A DNA stretch of 64,000 bases from JBAXTZ01 sp041666525 (lineage in GTDB: Bacteria > Bacillota > Negativicutes > JBAXTZ01). The notes below the pieces were generated by a model. The model had not been told where the DNA came from and searched no databases. It worked only from the letters and a program-made list of their open reading frames with translations. The stretch is from contig JBAYGT010000006.1 in NCBI GenBank assembly GCA_041666525.1, positions 1 through 64,000 on the forward strand, read 5' to 3'. Positions within the stretch are counted from its first letter, which is position 1. Each line of letters begins with the position of its first letter. Made by a program: the position numbers and the translations under genes. Positions 25,591 through 34,424 of this stretch are shown piece after piece.

Positions 25591-26463
25591 ATGTCCAGCC
25601 AAGCGCTTACCCTGATATTGTCTTCGGCAGCGTTGCATGCTGTCTGGAATTATTACATGAAACGCGACGGCGGCGGCAAAACCCTGCTGTGGTTGTTTAA
25701 TCTGGTGGGTATCGGCCTGTATCTGCCGGTTCTCGCGGTTTTTTGGAAATTTGACATTATCGGCAACTATCAATGGCATTGGTATATTCCGCTGGTAGCG
25801 TTGGTTAGTGGCGGGTTGAATGCGATATTTTTCATCACACTGGTTAAAGCTTACCGGCTGGCGGAATTTTCTTTTGTGTATGCTACCTGCCGCGGTGTTG
25901 GTCCGCTGACAGTGTTTTTGCTGGCGGGAATATTTTTGGGTGAGCGGCTGGGCTGGCTGGCGATAGCAGGAATATTTTTGATTATTTCTGGCGTTGCGCT
26001 GATGGCGGTCAATCCGCGCCGGCTGCGGCAGCTACCACCGAGAAATGCGGTTCTATTTGCCACGCTGTCCGGAGTTTGTCTCGGGTTATTTTCACTTTGG
26101 GACAAATATTCGGTCGGAATGCTGCACATACCGCCGGTGTTGTCGTATATGGGTACAATGGTAATTACGTTAATGATTTTTTCGCCGTTGACCATGCGTG
26201 CGCGTGCAGAAGTAGCCCGATGTTGGCGAAGAAGCCGTAGTTCGGTTATAATAATAGCTATATTTTGTCCACTGGCTTACATTTTGATACTATGGACGCT
26301 GACTTTTACTCCGGTAAGTTATGTTGCGCCGCTACGCGAAGTCAGTATTATATTCAGCGTATTAATCGGCGCCGGAAGCTTCCAGGAAAAAGATACCACG
26401 AGAAAAATTATTGCAACGCTAATGATTATTCTAGGGGTCAACGGTATTGCTTTTGGCAGCTGA
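25591..26463 (+). CDS. EamA/DMT-family permease
   Basis: A 290-residue protein of about ten membrane helices with two EamA repeats, typical of the drug/metabolite transporter superfamily; the second half starts near residue 150 after the NPRRLRQLPPR loop. ATG 25591 is used with AAGGGGG at 25573-25579; a GTG at 25570 lies before that site. As last gene of the catabolic cluster it may import the amide substrate or export a product. A decayed partial copy exists at 18500-18665. Confidence 0.83.
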   Translation: MSSQALTLILSSAALHAVWNYYMKRDGGGKTLLWLFNLVGIGLYLPVLAVFWKFDIIGNYQWHWYIPLVALVSGGLNAIFFITLVKAYRLAEFSFVYATCRGVGPLTVFLLAGIFLGERLGWLAIAGIFLIISGVALMAVNPRRLRQLPPRNAVLFATLSGVCLGLFSLWDKYSVGMLHIPPVLSYMGTMVITLMIFSPLTMRARAEVARCWRRSRSSVIIIAIFCPLAYILILWTLTFTPVSYVAPLREVSIIFSVLIGAGSFQEKDTTRKIIATLMIILGVNGIAFGS

Positions 26464-26507
26464 GCGTGGGTCATCTAAAAACATTAATAAGGCGACATAA
26501 AACAATC

Positions 26508-26578
26508 AACCGGTGATAGCGCAATAACTACAAAAAGAGCCGCAGGAAATATTAATTTCCTGCGGCTCTTTGTTGTAT
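26508..26578 (+). repeat. Dispersed terminator repeat, copy 3
   Basis: GCGCAATAACTACAAAAAG then the stem agagccgcaggaaat/atttcctgcggctct and TTTGTTGTATA. It ends the permease transcript. The following 26579-26722 is AT-rich leader without a clear promoter. Confidence 0.85.
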
Positions 26579-26722
26579 AGGAAGCAGATAAAAATGTGGC
26601 ACAAAATTATTTTTCAAGGCGTTATAAAACTATATAAATATATACAAAAAAATAATGCCGTGTTATGTTGTTATGGTAACTAATAATATTTCGTTTTGGA
26701 CTTGCGTAATTTTGGAGAATAT

Positions 26723-28264
26723 ATGAAAAAAGTATTTTTAATCGTTTTGGCATTGCTGCTTTGTTTATGCTCATATGCAATCGGCGCTGCGCCGGCGGTG
26801 AGTACGGCCGATGGAACTTTTATCGGTCAAACCAACATCGAAGTGTTTTTGGGGATTCCTTACGCGCGGCCGCCAATCGGTGAGTTGCGGTGGTTACCGC
26901 CGCAGGAACTACCAGCGCAACACGGCACCTATTATGCCGATAAATACGGTAAAAATTCGTTGCAGCAGTCGCCGTTTTTTGAAGACGTTTCTGAAGACTG
27001 TCTATATTTGAACATCCGTACCCCGGCACTGGACGGAGTGTTGCGTCCGGTATGTGTCTTTATTCATGGCGGCGGCTACACTTCACTCAGCGGTTCCGAA
27101 CCGCTGTGGCAGGGAGTTTCGTTTGTCAAGGATGGCATTGTCTTCGTGACAATTAACTATCGTCTTGGTGCAACCGGTTTCTTGTATCTCGATGAAATTG
27201 ATCCCAAATTCAAACAAACCGGTTACCTGGGATTGCTGGATCAAATTGCGGCGTTGAAATGGATTAAAAAAAATATCGCAACTTTTGGCGGTGACCCGGA
27301 TAACGTCACCATCATGGGCGAGTCGGCGGGTGCTGCTTCAGTAAGTTTGCTTATGTCAATGCCGCAGGCGCGCGGGCTGTTTAGCAAGGCGATAGCGGAG
27401 AGCGGAACGACTAACTTGCGCCAGACCCGCACCGGCGCTATAATTATTGCCAAACGATTTATTGAACTTGCCAAAGTCAAGCAGCCGGCAGAATTGCGGA
27501 AATTGAGCTCTGAGCAACTGTTAGCCGTTCAAAACAAATTAATGGATGAATATGGAAGTATGGCGGGCGAAGTGCTGTTTGCACCGGTTTCTGATAATGT
27601 GCAATTGCCGGATGAGCCGCTTAAAGCTATCCGCAATGGTTCGGCGCGCGGCGTGCCGCTGCTTGCCGGCACCAATCGCGACGAGATGAACATGTTTAAG
27701 TTGTTTGCGCCAGCCGACTTGGTCAACTTTACGACGTTTCGCTGGTTCACACCGCGGGCGGTTGAAGCATTATTTGGACGACTAGATGGTAATGCGGCAG
27801 ATTATTATGCGAAACTCTATCCGAATCTGAATGATTCAGATCGATTCTTTAAGGCCGGAACCGGCGCGGTATTCTTTGCGCCTCAAGTAGATTTGTGTGA
27901 CGCGCAGCAGGGAAATGCTCCGGTATATTTTTATAGTTTTGCCTGGGGCGGAACGCTGGGTGCCTTTCACGGAATTGAATTATATTTTGTATTCAATGAG
28001 GTAGATGGCAAATATATGGAAAAGTGGCTGGGCGCGCGCCCGCCGGAAGCGCTGCGGCAAGCGGTACATAATGCCTGGGCGGAATTTATCAAGACCGGCT
28101 CACCGGCAGTAGATGCCACGCTGTTATGGTTTCCTTATAACATCAAACAACGTCCGACGATGGTGTTTGACGACAAACTGCGCCTGCGCAGCGATCCGGA
28201 CAAAACGATCCGCGAGTACTGGCAAGGGCATGATAACAGCAACGAGAACGAGTTGTATCGGTAA
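26723..28264 (+). CDS. Secreted type-B carboxylesterase
   Basis: A 513-residue carboxylesterase/lipase of the type-B (cholinesterase-like) family with a signal peptide (1-21, SYAIGA). Motifs: YARPPIGELRW, EDCLYLNI, oxyanion loop HGGGY, nucleophile elbow GESAGAAS with Ser201, an acidic residue in GTNRDEMN, and His in FHGIELYFVF. It hydrolyses carboxylic esters outside the inner membrane. ATG 26723 is set by GGAG at 26714-26717. The next gene (glgB) starts 57 bp later with no terminator between, but a shared function is not apparent. Confidence 0.9.
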   Translation: MKKVFLIVLALLLCLCSYAIGAAPAVSTADGTFIGQTNIEVFLGIPYARPPIGELRWLPPQELPAQHGTYYADKYGKNSLQQSPFFEDVSEDCLYLNIRTPALDGVLRPVCVFIHGGGYTSLSGSEPLWQGVSFVKDGIVFVTINYRLGATGFLYLDEIDPKFKQTGYLGLLDQIAALKWIKKNIATFGGDPDNVTIMGESAGAASVSLLMSMPQARGLFSKAIAESGTTNLRQTRTGAIIIAKRFIELAKVKQPAELRKLSSEQLLAVQNKLMDEYGSMAGEVLFAPVSDNVQLPDEPLKAIRNGSARGVPLLAGTNRDEMNMFKLFAPADLVNFTTFRWFTPRAVEALFGRLDGNAADYYAKLYPNLNDSDRFFKAGTGAVFFAPQVDLCDAQQGNAPVYFYSFAWGGTLGAFHGIELYFVFNEVDGKYMEKWLGARPPEALRQAVHNAWAEFIKTGSPAVDATLLWFPYNIKQRPTMVFDDKLRLRSDPDKTIREYWQGHDNSNENELYR

Positions 28265-28321
28265 AGGCGGGAGCTGCTGCATACTCAATGATGGCTTAGT
28301 TTTTAATAATCGGGGTGAAAT

Positions 28322-30220
28322 ATGTCAAACCGCCAGATATCTCAGGATGACTTGTATTTATTTCATCAGGGAACCAATTTTCATTCATACCGAATGTTCG
28401 GCGCGCATCCCGGTAATGAAAACAATGCCGATGGCGTGTGGTTTTCGCTATGGGCGCCGCAGGCGGCGGCGGTTTATCTTATTGGTGACTGGAATGACTG
28501 GCAACATTCCGAGGACTGCCGGTTGCAGCAGCTGGACAATTCCGGCGTTTGGACAATCTTCAAGCCGGGATTTACGGTTGGTTACAGCTATAAATATGAA
28601 ATTCAGACAACCAGTGGCTCTATATTAAAAAAAGCCGACCCTTATGCGTTCTGGTCTGAATTGCGGCCGGGAACTGCTTCGGTGGTAGCCGAACTTGAGG
28701 GTTATTACTGGCAGGATGGCAGTTGGTATGAACAATTGGCGGCGCAGCGCGCCCAGCCGCGGCCGCTGAACATCTATGAAGTACATCTTGGTTCGTGGAA
28801 ACGGCACCCGGACCGGAATTATTATTTATTTCGCGAGTTAGCGGAAGATTTGGTGAACTACGTGCAGCGAATGGGTTATAGCCACATCGAAATTATGCCC
28901 ATCGCCGAGCATCCGCTCGATGAATCATGGGGGTATCAGGCTACCGGGTTTTATTCAGTGACCAGCCGGTTTGGCCATCCGCAGGATTTTATGTACTTTG
29001 TCGATTGCTGTCATCAGCGTGGAATTGGTGTAATCCTGGACTGGACACCGGGGCAGTTTTGTCGTGACAGTCATGGTTTGTTTCAGTTTGACGGCACCCC
29101 GGTCTATGAATATCCGGTCGCCTGGCGGGCGGATAATTATGAATGGGGCACAGCCAGTTTTGATCATGGCAAGCCGGAAATTCAGTCGTTTCTGATATCA
29201 AATGCCCTGTTTTGGGTGGAAATGTTTCATATCGACGGGTTACGGCTGGACGCGGTGTCAAATATGCTGTATCTTAGCTACAATAAGCAGCCCGGTGAAT
29301 GGACGCCCAATACCTATGGCGGTGAAGAAAATCTTGAAGCAATCGCCTTTTTGCGTAAATTAAATATCGTTGTTCATGACTATCATCCGGATGTATTAAT
29401 CATCGCCGAGGATGCCACGATGCGCCCGCAAATGACCACTCCGGTATATTCCGGCGGCCTGGGTTTTGATTATAAGTGGAATCTTGGCTGGATGCATGAC
29501 TTACTTAACTACATGCAATACGATCCGATTGAGCGTAAGAATTATCATAATTTAATGACCTATGCCTTGACCTATGCTCATGCCGAAAATTATATTCTGC
29601 CGTTATCCCATGATGAAGTAGTCCACGGAAAGCGGTCGTTGATTTCCCGGCAATACGGTGATTACTGGAGCCAGTTTGCCAATTTGCGGGCGATGCTGGG
29701 CTATGTGCTGACGATTCCCGGAAAAAAACTGCTGTTCATGGGCAATGACATCGGCCAATTTATTGAATGGCGGTTTTACGACGGATTGGAATGGAGCTTG
29801 TTGCAATATGAACAACATTGGAAGTTTAATGATTGTGTCCGTGATTTAAATCACATTTACAAACATCATCGCTGCCTGTGGGAAATCGAAAAGAGCTGGT
29901 CCGGTTTCCGCTGGGTTGATGTAAATGATTGGAATGGCAGTACTTTTAGCTATATCCGGATGGCGGCTGATGGCGATTATCTGCTGGTAATCATTAATTT
30001 TACGCCGGTGGTACGTCACAATTACAAACTGGAAGTACCGGACAACGCCAGCTATGTAGAAATATTCAACAGCGATTGTGAAAAATACGGCGGCTCCAAT
30101 GTGACAAACAGTCAAGCAATTGAAGCCAACCCCCATGAATGGAAAGACAATGCCTGGCAAATAGAATTAACCCTGCCGCCGCTAGCCGCAATTATTTTGC
30201 AGCTGCAGGCAAAAAAATAA
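28322..30220 (+). CDS. glgB: 1,4-alpha-glucan branching enzyme
   Basis: A 632-residue GH13 enzyme that makes alpha-1,6 branches in glycogen. Order: CBM48-like N domain (35-135, FSLWAPQAAAVYLIGDWN), catalytic barrel (about 145-530), C-terminal beta domain. Catalytic residues: nucleophile Asp310 in DGLRLDAV, acid Glu363 in AEDAT, and Asp431 in LSHDEVVHGK. In region I the usual His is Gln (DWTPGQFCRDSHG), an uncommon change. No glgA, glgC or glgP lies in the window, so the gene is orphaned here. The site GGGGTG precedes the ATG. Confidence 0.92.
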   Translation: MSNRQISQDDLYLFHQGTNFHSYRMFGAHPGNENNADGVWFSLWAPQAAAVYLIGDWNDWQHSEDCRLQQLDNSGVWTIFKPGFTVGYSYKYEIQTTSGSILKKADPYAFWSELRPGTASVVAELEGYYWQDGSWYEQLAAQRAQPRPLNIYEVHLGSWKRHPDRNYYLFRELAEDLVNYVQRMGYSHIEIMPIAEHPLDESWGYQATGFYSVTSRFGHPQDFMYFVDCCHQRGIGVILDWTPGQFCRDSHGLFQFDGTPVYEYPVAWRADNYEWGTASFDHGKPEIQSFLISNALFWVEMFHIDGLRLDAVSNMLYLSYNKQPGEWTPNTYGGEENLEAIAFLRKLNIVVHDYHPDVLIIAEDATMRPQMTTPVYSGGLGFDYKWNLGWMHDLLNYMQYDPIERKNYHNLMTYALTYAHAENYILPLSHDEVVHGKRSLISRQYGDYWSQFANLRAMLGYVLTIPGKKLLFMGNDIGQFIEWRFYDGLEWSLLQYEQHWKFNDCVRDLNHIYKHHRCLWEIEKSWSGFRWVDVNDWNGSTFSYIRMAADGDYLLVIINFTPVVRHNYKLEVPDNASYVEIFNSDCEKYGGSNVTNSQAIEANPHEWKDNAWQIELTLPPLAAIILQLQAKK

Positions 30221-30253
30221 CCTGTCGTGAGCAAAAGCTTACGACAGGTTATT
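30216..30253. terminator. Bidirectional terminator, glgB versus small ORFs
   Basis: A 17-bp stem aataacctgtcgtgagc/gcttacgacaggttatt with an AAAA loop and one G-U pair, A-rich on the left. It lies between glgB and the convergent small-ORF operon and overlaps the stop codon of the latter. Confidence 0.85.
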
Positions 30254-30317
30254 GATTGCCTTTATACAGGCGGCAGTACATTTCCAGCACTCGCTGATAA
30301 TATTCTTTTGTTATCAT
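30249..30317 (-). CDS. Small ORF, 22 residues, strong ribosome site
   Basis: Reads MITKEYYQRVLEMYC then RLYKGNQ. AAGGAG lies 6 bp before its ATG. Codon content is sensible and the peptide looks like a short amphipathic helix rich in Tyr and Arg. It is the second cistron of a unit with its own near-consensus promoter (30465-30493) and terminator (30216-30253). No family is recognised and function is unknown. Confidence 0.6.
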   Translation of the reverse strand: MITKEYYQRVLEMYCRLYKGNQ

Positions 30318-30353
30318 TAATTTCTCCTTTCAGTTCAAATTTTTCTAAACCAC

Positions 30354-30410
30354 TTACTTCAAGTTCATCGTCAGTGCAAGATAAGCCATGTGCATCATTG
30401 TGTTGTTCAT
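30354..30410 (-). CDS. Small ORF, 18 residues, strong ribosome site
   Basis: Reads MNNTMMHMAYLALTMNLK, methionine-rich and hydrophobic. GGAGG at 30416-30420 is 5 bp before the ATG. It lies 36 bp before the second small ORF in the same direction. It may be a leader peptide or a small membrane peptide; no family is recognised. Confidence 0.6.
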   Translation of the reverse strand: MNNTMMHMAYLALTMNLK

Positions 30411-30464
30411 AGTAACCTCCGGTTTATTAGTTGTCTGGTACATTGACAGTTCCTGACAACGCAG

Positions 30465-30493
30465 ATTATACGCCGTTAGCCGCTGAATGTCAT
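30465..30493 (-). promoter_or_regulatory. Near-consensus promoter of small-ORF operon
   Basis: On the minus strand: ATGACA (30488-30493), 17-bp spacer, TATAAT (30465-30470). The leader between it and the first ATG can fold through gttgtc/gacaac. Confidence 0.75.
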
Positions 30494-30630
30494 TCCGGCC
30501 TATGCGTGGTGGTTACATATGAAAGACAGTGGTTGTGTGTTGTTCCGCTCAAGCTGATTGATTCTCATCGATGCTCGTGTTTCATCAGTTATCGTCAGCT
30601 ATACTCACTGTTGCGAAAAAAGCTGAATAA

Positions 30631-31056
30631 TTATCCAAGCGCTTTCCTTAATTCGGCGGCAGTGTCGGCCGGATTGGCGCCGATTTGTCCGGGGAAATCC
30701 ATTGCCAGACCTCTCAGCCAATCGTTTTTGTAGCGGGGAAACACATGAATATGGAAATGCAGCGTATCGCGGAACTTGCCGCTGTTTTGAATCAAGCCGA
30801 CGCCGTCCGGTTCGTAAACTTTTTTTATGGCTTTGGTAACGGCCTGCAGCGCTTTCATAACTGCTGCGGCAGTTAAGTCGTCCAGCTCGTCGATGTCAAA
30901 ATAATGTTTTTTGGTTGCAACAACAATGCTGCCGGTACTAACCGGATTAGGCTCCATAAAGGCGGCGACATATTCGTTTTCAAAGACAAAATTACTGGGT
31001 TGGATACCGTTTGCTAACAAACAAAACTCGCATTTTTCATTAATTTCGTTACTCAT
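30631..31056 (-). CDS. HIT-family nucleotide hydrolase
   Basis: A 141-residue histidine-triad protein with the active-site motif HFHIHVFPR; Cys-containing N-terminal CEFCLLANG resembles the zinc knuckle of HIT hydrolases. Such proteins cleave phosphoramidate or dinucleotide substrates. Its ATG overlaps the stop of the MFS gene (ATGA), and AAGGAG lies inside that gene's end, so the two are coupled. Between its stop and the small-ORF promoter there are only about 140 bp, and no terminator is obvious. Confidence 0.9.
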   Translation of the reverse strand: MSNEINEKCEFCLLANGIQPSNFVFENEYVAAFMEPNPVSTGSIVVATKKHYFDIDELDDLTAAAVMKALQAVTKAIKKVYEPDGVGLIQNSGKFRDTLHFHIHVFPRYKNDWLRGLAMDFPGQIGANPADTAAELRKALG

Positions 31057-32258
31057 TTTTCGTCTCCTTTAATCAAGTTGCTGTTTTTTGTGCGGACTGC
31101 CAGCCAGTAAGCCGGAAACATCAGCACGGTCAAAATACTGGAAACTACAATCAATGCTGTTATTACGTCGTCTCCGAACGATGATACCCAGGCGCAGGAC
31201 ATTGAACTGAATACAAATTGTACGAAAAACAACATTCCGACTGCTTCGCCGCTTTTGTCCTGGTGGATATTCAGCAGTCTTATCTGTACCGGCGAGTTCA
31301 TAATACCCAAGCCGGCCCGCATTATGAAAATCGCTATCGTTAAAATAACGATAATTTCGGTATGGGTTTTAAAAATCGCGTGTGCGTTCAACAGCAGGGC
31401 GCCGACGAATGTGAGCGCCATGCCGGTATAAATGATTTTGTCGATATTATAATCACGTTTGTTCATCATTTGGTTAATGCTGTTTCCGACAAGATAGGCG
31501 ATCGCCAGCAGCAGATAGACCCAGGTGTAGGCGGTCGGGCTGACTTTTAGAACGTTAATATATACGAAACTGGAAATACTTATGAAAGCAAAAAAACTGG
31601 CGTAGCCGAAGCCGTACTGGAGAACAAAACCCAAAAAGGCGCGTGACTTAAACAAGGAAAAGTATTTTGCTGCGAACTGCCAGGGCGTAGGCAATGAAGT
31701 GAGTTTCTTTGCTGCCGGCAATGACTCTTCAAATTTGAAATAGAGGTACAGCCAGAGTGCAATGCCAAACAATGAACTGAAATAAAAACAGTATTTCCAG
31801 CCGAACCATAGTGCGATGTATGCGCCGACGGTTGGTGCCAGTGCCGGCGACAGAACTGCCCCGGAGGCCATGATGCTGTTAGCGCTGACCTGTTCCCTGA
31901 TCGGAAATTTATCTTTGATTATTTGCCGGGACAGGACGAAGTTGAATGATACTGAACCCATTTGCAGAAACCGCAGTGCAATCATCACCCAGATGTTGTC
32001 AGTATAGCCGATTAAAAACGAAAAGATGATATATGCGCCGTTGGACCACAACAACGTTGCCCGGCGGCCAAAGCGGTCGCTGAACATCGCCGCCAACAAT
32101 GAGCCGATGGCAACCCCTGCGGTTGCAGCGCTCAAAGTCATGGTTACGACATCAATGCTGACCTGGTAATGTTTGGCAATCGCCGGTAGCGAAGAAATAA
32201 ATATGTCGGTTGACGAAATACCCAGAACCAGCAGCATTGATAAAGCGTATATCAACAT
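31053..32258 (-). CDS. MFS efflux transporter, Bcr/CflA-like
   Basis: A 401-residue major facilitator with about 12 helices. The N-terminal TDIFISSLPAIAKHY, and GSLLAAMFSDRFGRRATLLW after helix 2 (the DRxGRR loop signature), match drug-resistance transporters of the Bcr/CflA group, which expel small molecules by proton antiport. GGAGG is 5-6 bp before the ATG. A strong promoter lies at 32315-32343 on the minus strand. The gene is cotranscribed with the HIT protein. Substrate unknown. Confidence 0.87.
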   Translation of the reverse strand: MLIYALSMLLVLGISSTDIFISSLPAIAKHYQVSIDVVTMTLSAATAGVAIGSLLAAMFSDRFGRRATLLWSNGAYIIFSFLIGYTDNIWVMIALRFLQMGSVSFNFVLSRQIIKDKFPIREQVSANSIMASGAVLSPALAPTVGAYIALWFGWKYCFYFSSLFGIALWLYLYFKFEESLPAAKKLTSLPTPWQFAAKYFSLFKSRAFLGFVLQYGFGYASFFAFISISSFVYINVLKVSPTAYTWVYLLLAIAYLVGNSINQMMNKRDYNIDKIIYTGMALTFVGALLLNAHAIFKTHTEIIVILTIAIFIMRAGLGIMNSPVQIRLLNIHQDKSGEAVGMLFFVQFVFSSMSCAWVSSFGDDVITALIVVSSILTVLMFPAYWLAVRTKNSNLIKGDEK

Positions 32259-32314
32259 ATTTCCTCCTGAAATCGAACAAATCCCCGAAGTATTTAAAAG
32301 GAAGCGCTAAGTGC

Positions 32315-32343
32315 ATTATAGCAACTAAGCGAATGATTGACAA
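32315..32343 (-). promoter_or_regulatory. Promoter of MFS-HIT operon
   Basis: Minus strand TTGTCA (32338-32343), 17-bp spacer, TATAAT (32315-32320), 57 bp upstream of the MFS start. Confidence 0.8.
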
Positions 32344-32451
32344 TATTTTGCCGGGCTGGCAGGAATCACACCCGTTGTTGTCGAATTGATAGTCAATTAA
32401 AGCAGCGTTTGGTTTATAGCCGGCTCGATTGCATAATAAAAGGGGGTTGGT

Positions 32452-32895
32452 ATGCGGCTAGTAGATATGCTCGCACAACAGCGGATTGTAGCGAATCAGG
32501 CAGCCGATGATTGGCGCGAAGCGCTTGGTATCAGTGCGGGGTTGTTGCTTAAAGACGGATATATTACGGATAATTATCTGCAAGCCATCTGCGCTAATCA
32601 CGAGCAGCTCGGACCCTATATGGTAATCGCGCCGGGAATTTGTTTGGCGCATGCCCGTTCGGAAGACGGGGCGCTAAAAACCGGAGCGAGTTTGCTGACG
32701 TTGAACCCGCCGGTTGCATTTGGCAATGAAATGAATGATCCGGTGTGGTTTTTACTCTGTCTTGCAGCCGAAGACAGCGCCGGACATTTGCAAGCGTTGA
32801 TGGAGTTGACCGAGTTGTTGATGGATGAAGCTAAAATGGCGCAAATCAGACTGGCAGACACCAGCGAAAGCATTTGGACGATTATTGCTCAATAA
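32452..32895 (+). CDS. PTS EIIA component, ascorbate/mannitol type
   Basis: A 147-residue EIIA domain of the fructose-mannitol/ascorbate class. The phosphorylated His67 is in APGICLAHARSEDG. It passes phosphate from HPr to the EIIB encoded at 33768. RBS AGGGGG precedes ATG 32452. It opens a cluster in which the PTS parts are interleaved with a nucleoside phosphorylase and a glyoxalase. Confidence 0.88.
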   Translation: MRLVDMLAQQRIVANQAADDWREALGISAGLLLKDGYITDNYLQAICANHEQLGPYMVIAPGICLAHARSEDGALKTGASLLTLNPPVAFGNEMNDPVWFLLCLAAEDSAGHLQALMELTELLMDEAKMAQIRLADTSESIWTIIAQ

Positions 32896-32913
32896 ATATT
32901 CTAAGGGGTAATC

Positions 32914-33771
32914 ATGAACGATTCAAAACTGATTGACATCAAAACGCTAAAAACCGCTGCGGCAGATGTTGCCCGGCATTTCGCCGGCGCGAAACCGTTT
33001 GGCGCATTTGTGCTAGGCTCAGGCTGGAGCGACGCCATCAAAATTTTCAATATCAAAAAAGAAATTTCTTACGCCGACATCTGCGGACTGGGGATGACGA
33101 CTATTGTCGGGCATGCCGGAAAATTATCGCTGGCCGAAGTAGACGGTAAAGAATTTTTGGTTTTTCAAGGCCGCAAGCACTATTATGAAGGTATGGGCTG
33201 GACGCCGGTAGTGATGCCTGCCTATATTGCCAAAGCGCTGGGTGCGGAGTTGTTTTTCGCCAGTAACGCCTGTGGCGGCATTAACCATAAGCCCGGCGAT
33301 TTGATGATTATAACTGATCATATTAACTTTATGGGCAGCAATCCGTTGCAAGGAAAACATCACCCGGAACTGGGGCCGCGGTTTTGTGATATGACGACCG
33401 TTTATAACCGGGATTTAAACAGTATTATTGAACGCGCAGGCGCCAAAACCGGCGTACCGTTGGTAAAAGGCGTGTACATGGCGTTTTGGGGGCCGACTTA
33501 TGAAACTCCGGCGGAAGTGCGGCTCGCCAAAATCGTCGGCGCTGATGCGGTCGGTATGTCCACTGTTCCTGAAGCGACCGTTGCAAATTCCATGGGGATG
33601 AAAGTTGCCGCACTGTCCTGCATTACCAATTATGCGGCCGGCATGACCGGAAACCCGTTATCCCATAAAGAAGTCGTCGAAACACTGGATGCCACCATGG
33701 ACAAAATTCACAAAGTATTGCCGGAAATCGTCCGGGAGTTTTCGCAGATGAAAGCAGGAGGCCCTTTATGA
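32914..33771 (+). CDS. Purine nucleoside phosphorylase, trimeric type
   Basis: A 285-residue PNP of the trimeric class, splitting purine (deoxy)nucleosides with phosphate to base and (deoxy)ribose-1-phosphate. Motifs: FVLGSGWSD, GRKHYYEGM, SNACGGIN, GPTYETPAEVR, AVGMSTVPE and CITNYAAGM. It is fully conserved and probably active. It overlaps the EIIB gene by 4 bp (ATGA). Its position inside a PTS operon suggests that the imported compound is a nucleoside or carries an N-glycosidic bond (inference). Confidence 0.92.
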   Translation: MNDSKLIDIKTLKTAAADVARHFAGAKPFGAFVLGSGWSDAIKIFNIKKEISYADICGLGMTTIVGHAGKLSLAEVDGKEFLVFQGRKHYYEGMGWTPVVMPAYIAKALGAELFFASNACGGINHKPGDLMIITDHINFMGSNPLQGKHHPELGPRFCDMTTVYNRDLNSIIERAGAKTGVPLVKGVYMAFWGPTYETPAEVRLAKIVGADAVGMSTVPEATVANSMGMKVAALSCITNYAAGMTGNPLSHKEVVETLDATMDKIHKVLPEIVREFSQMKAGGPL

Positions 33772-34025
33772 AAATTATGGTAGTATGCGGCAGCGGGCTG
33801 GGCAGCAGTTTTATGCTGGAGCTCAATATCAAAAAAGTATTGAAAGAATTGCAGATAACTGCTGATGTCGATCATTGCGATTTATCTTCGGCGAGCGGAG
33901 AACATGCCGATATTTTCGTTGCAACCCGGGATATTGCCGGGCAATTATCGGGTAAAAAAGTAGTGTCACTGAATAATATGATTGACCTCAAAGAAATAAA
34001 AGAAAAATTAAGCGAAGCGCTATAA
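33768..34025 (+). CDS. PTS EIIB component, ascorbate type
   Basis: An 85-residue EIIB of the UlaB type with the phosphorylated Cys7 in VVCGSGLGSS. Length is normal for a free-standing EIIB. The start overlaps the PNP stop. Confidence 0.9.
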   Translation: MKIMVVCGSGLGSSFMLELNIKKVLKELQITADVDHCDLSSASGEHADIFVATRDIAGQLSGKKVVSLNNMIDLKEIKEKLSEAL

Positions 34026-34036
34026 GGCAGGGTGTG

Positions 34037-34396
34037 ATGAAATTTAAATTTTTGCATAACAATTTGAACGTACTGGATCTCAATAAAAGTCTGGAATTTT
34101 ACAAAACGGCGCTCGGGTTGCGCGAAGTGCGCCGTATTGACGCCGGTGATTTTGTGCTGGTATTTATGGATGACGGAACCAGCGCGCACCAGCTGGAACT
34201 GACCTGGATCAAGGAGCGCACCGACCCTTATGAGTTGGGTGACAACGAAGTCCATCTGGCGTTCCAGGTGGATGATTATGCCGCGGCTTATGCGTTGCAT
34301 GAAAAAATGAATTGTATCTGCTATGACAATCCGGCATTGCGGTTGTATTTTATCAGCGATCCGGACGGATACTGGATTGAGATTATACCGGCCTGA
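34037..34396 (+). CDS. Glyoxalase I-like VOC protein
   Basis: A 119-residue vicinal-oxygen-chelate protein similar to lactoylglutathione lyase. The four metal ligands of GloA can be placed: His7 (LHNNLNV), Glu in LELTW, His in VHLAFQV and Glu in YWIEII. It lies within the PTS operon between EIIB and EIIC. A methylglyoxal-type by-product of sugar phosphate cleavage could be its substrate, or it may be an isomerase of the pathway. ATG 34037 is preferred to the GTG just before it. Confidence 0.85.
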   Translation: MKFKFLHNNLNVLDLNKSLEFYKTALGLREVRRIDAGDFVLVFMDDGTSAHQLELTWIKERTDPYELGDNEVHLAFQVDDYAAAYALHEKMNCICYDNPALRLYFISDPDGYWIEIIPA

Positions 34397-34424
34397 TTGT
34401 GCCAGATAACATGCGGAGGTGGAT

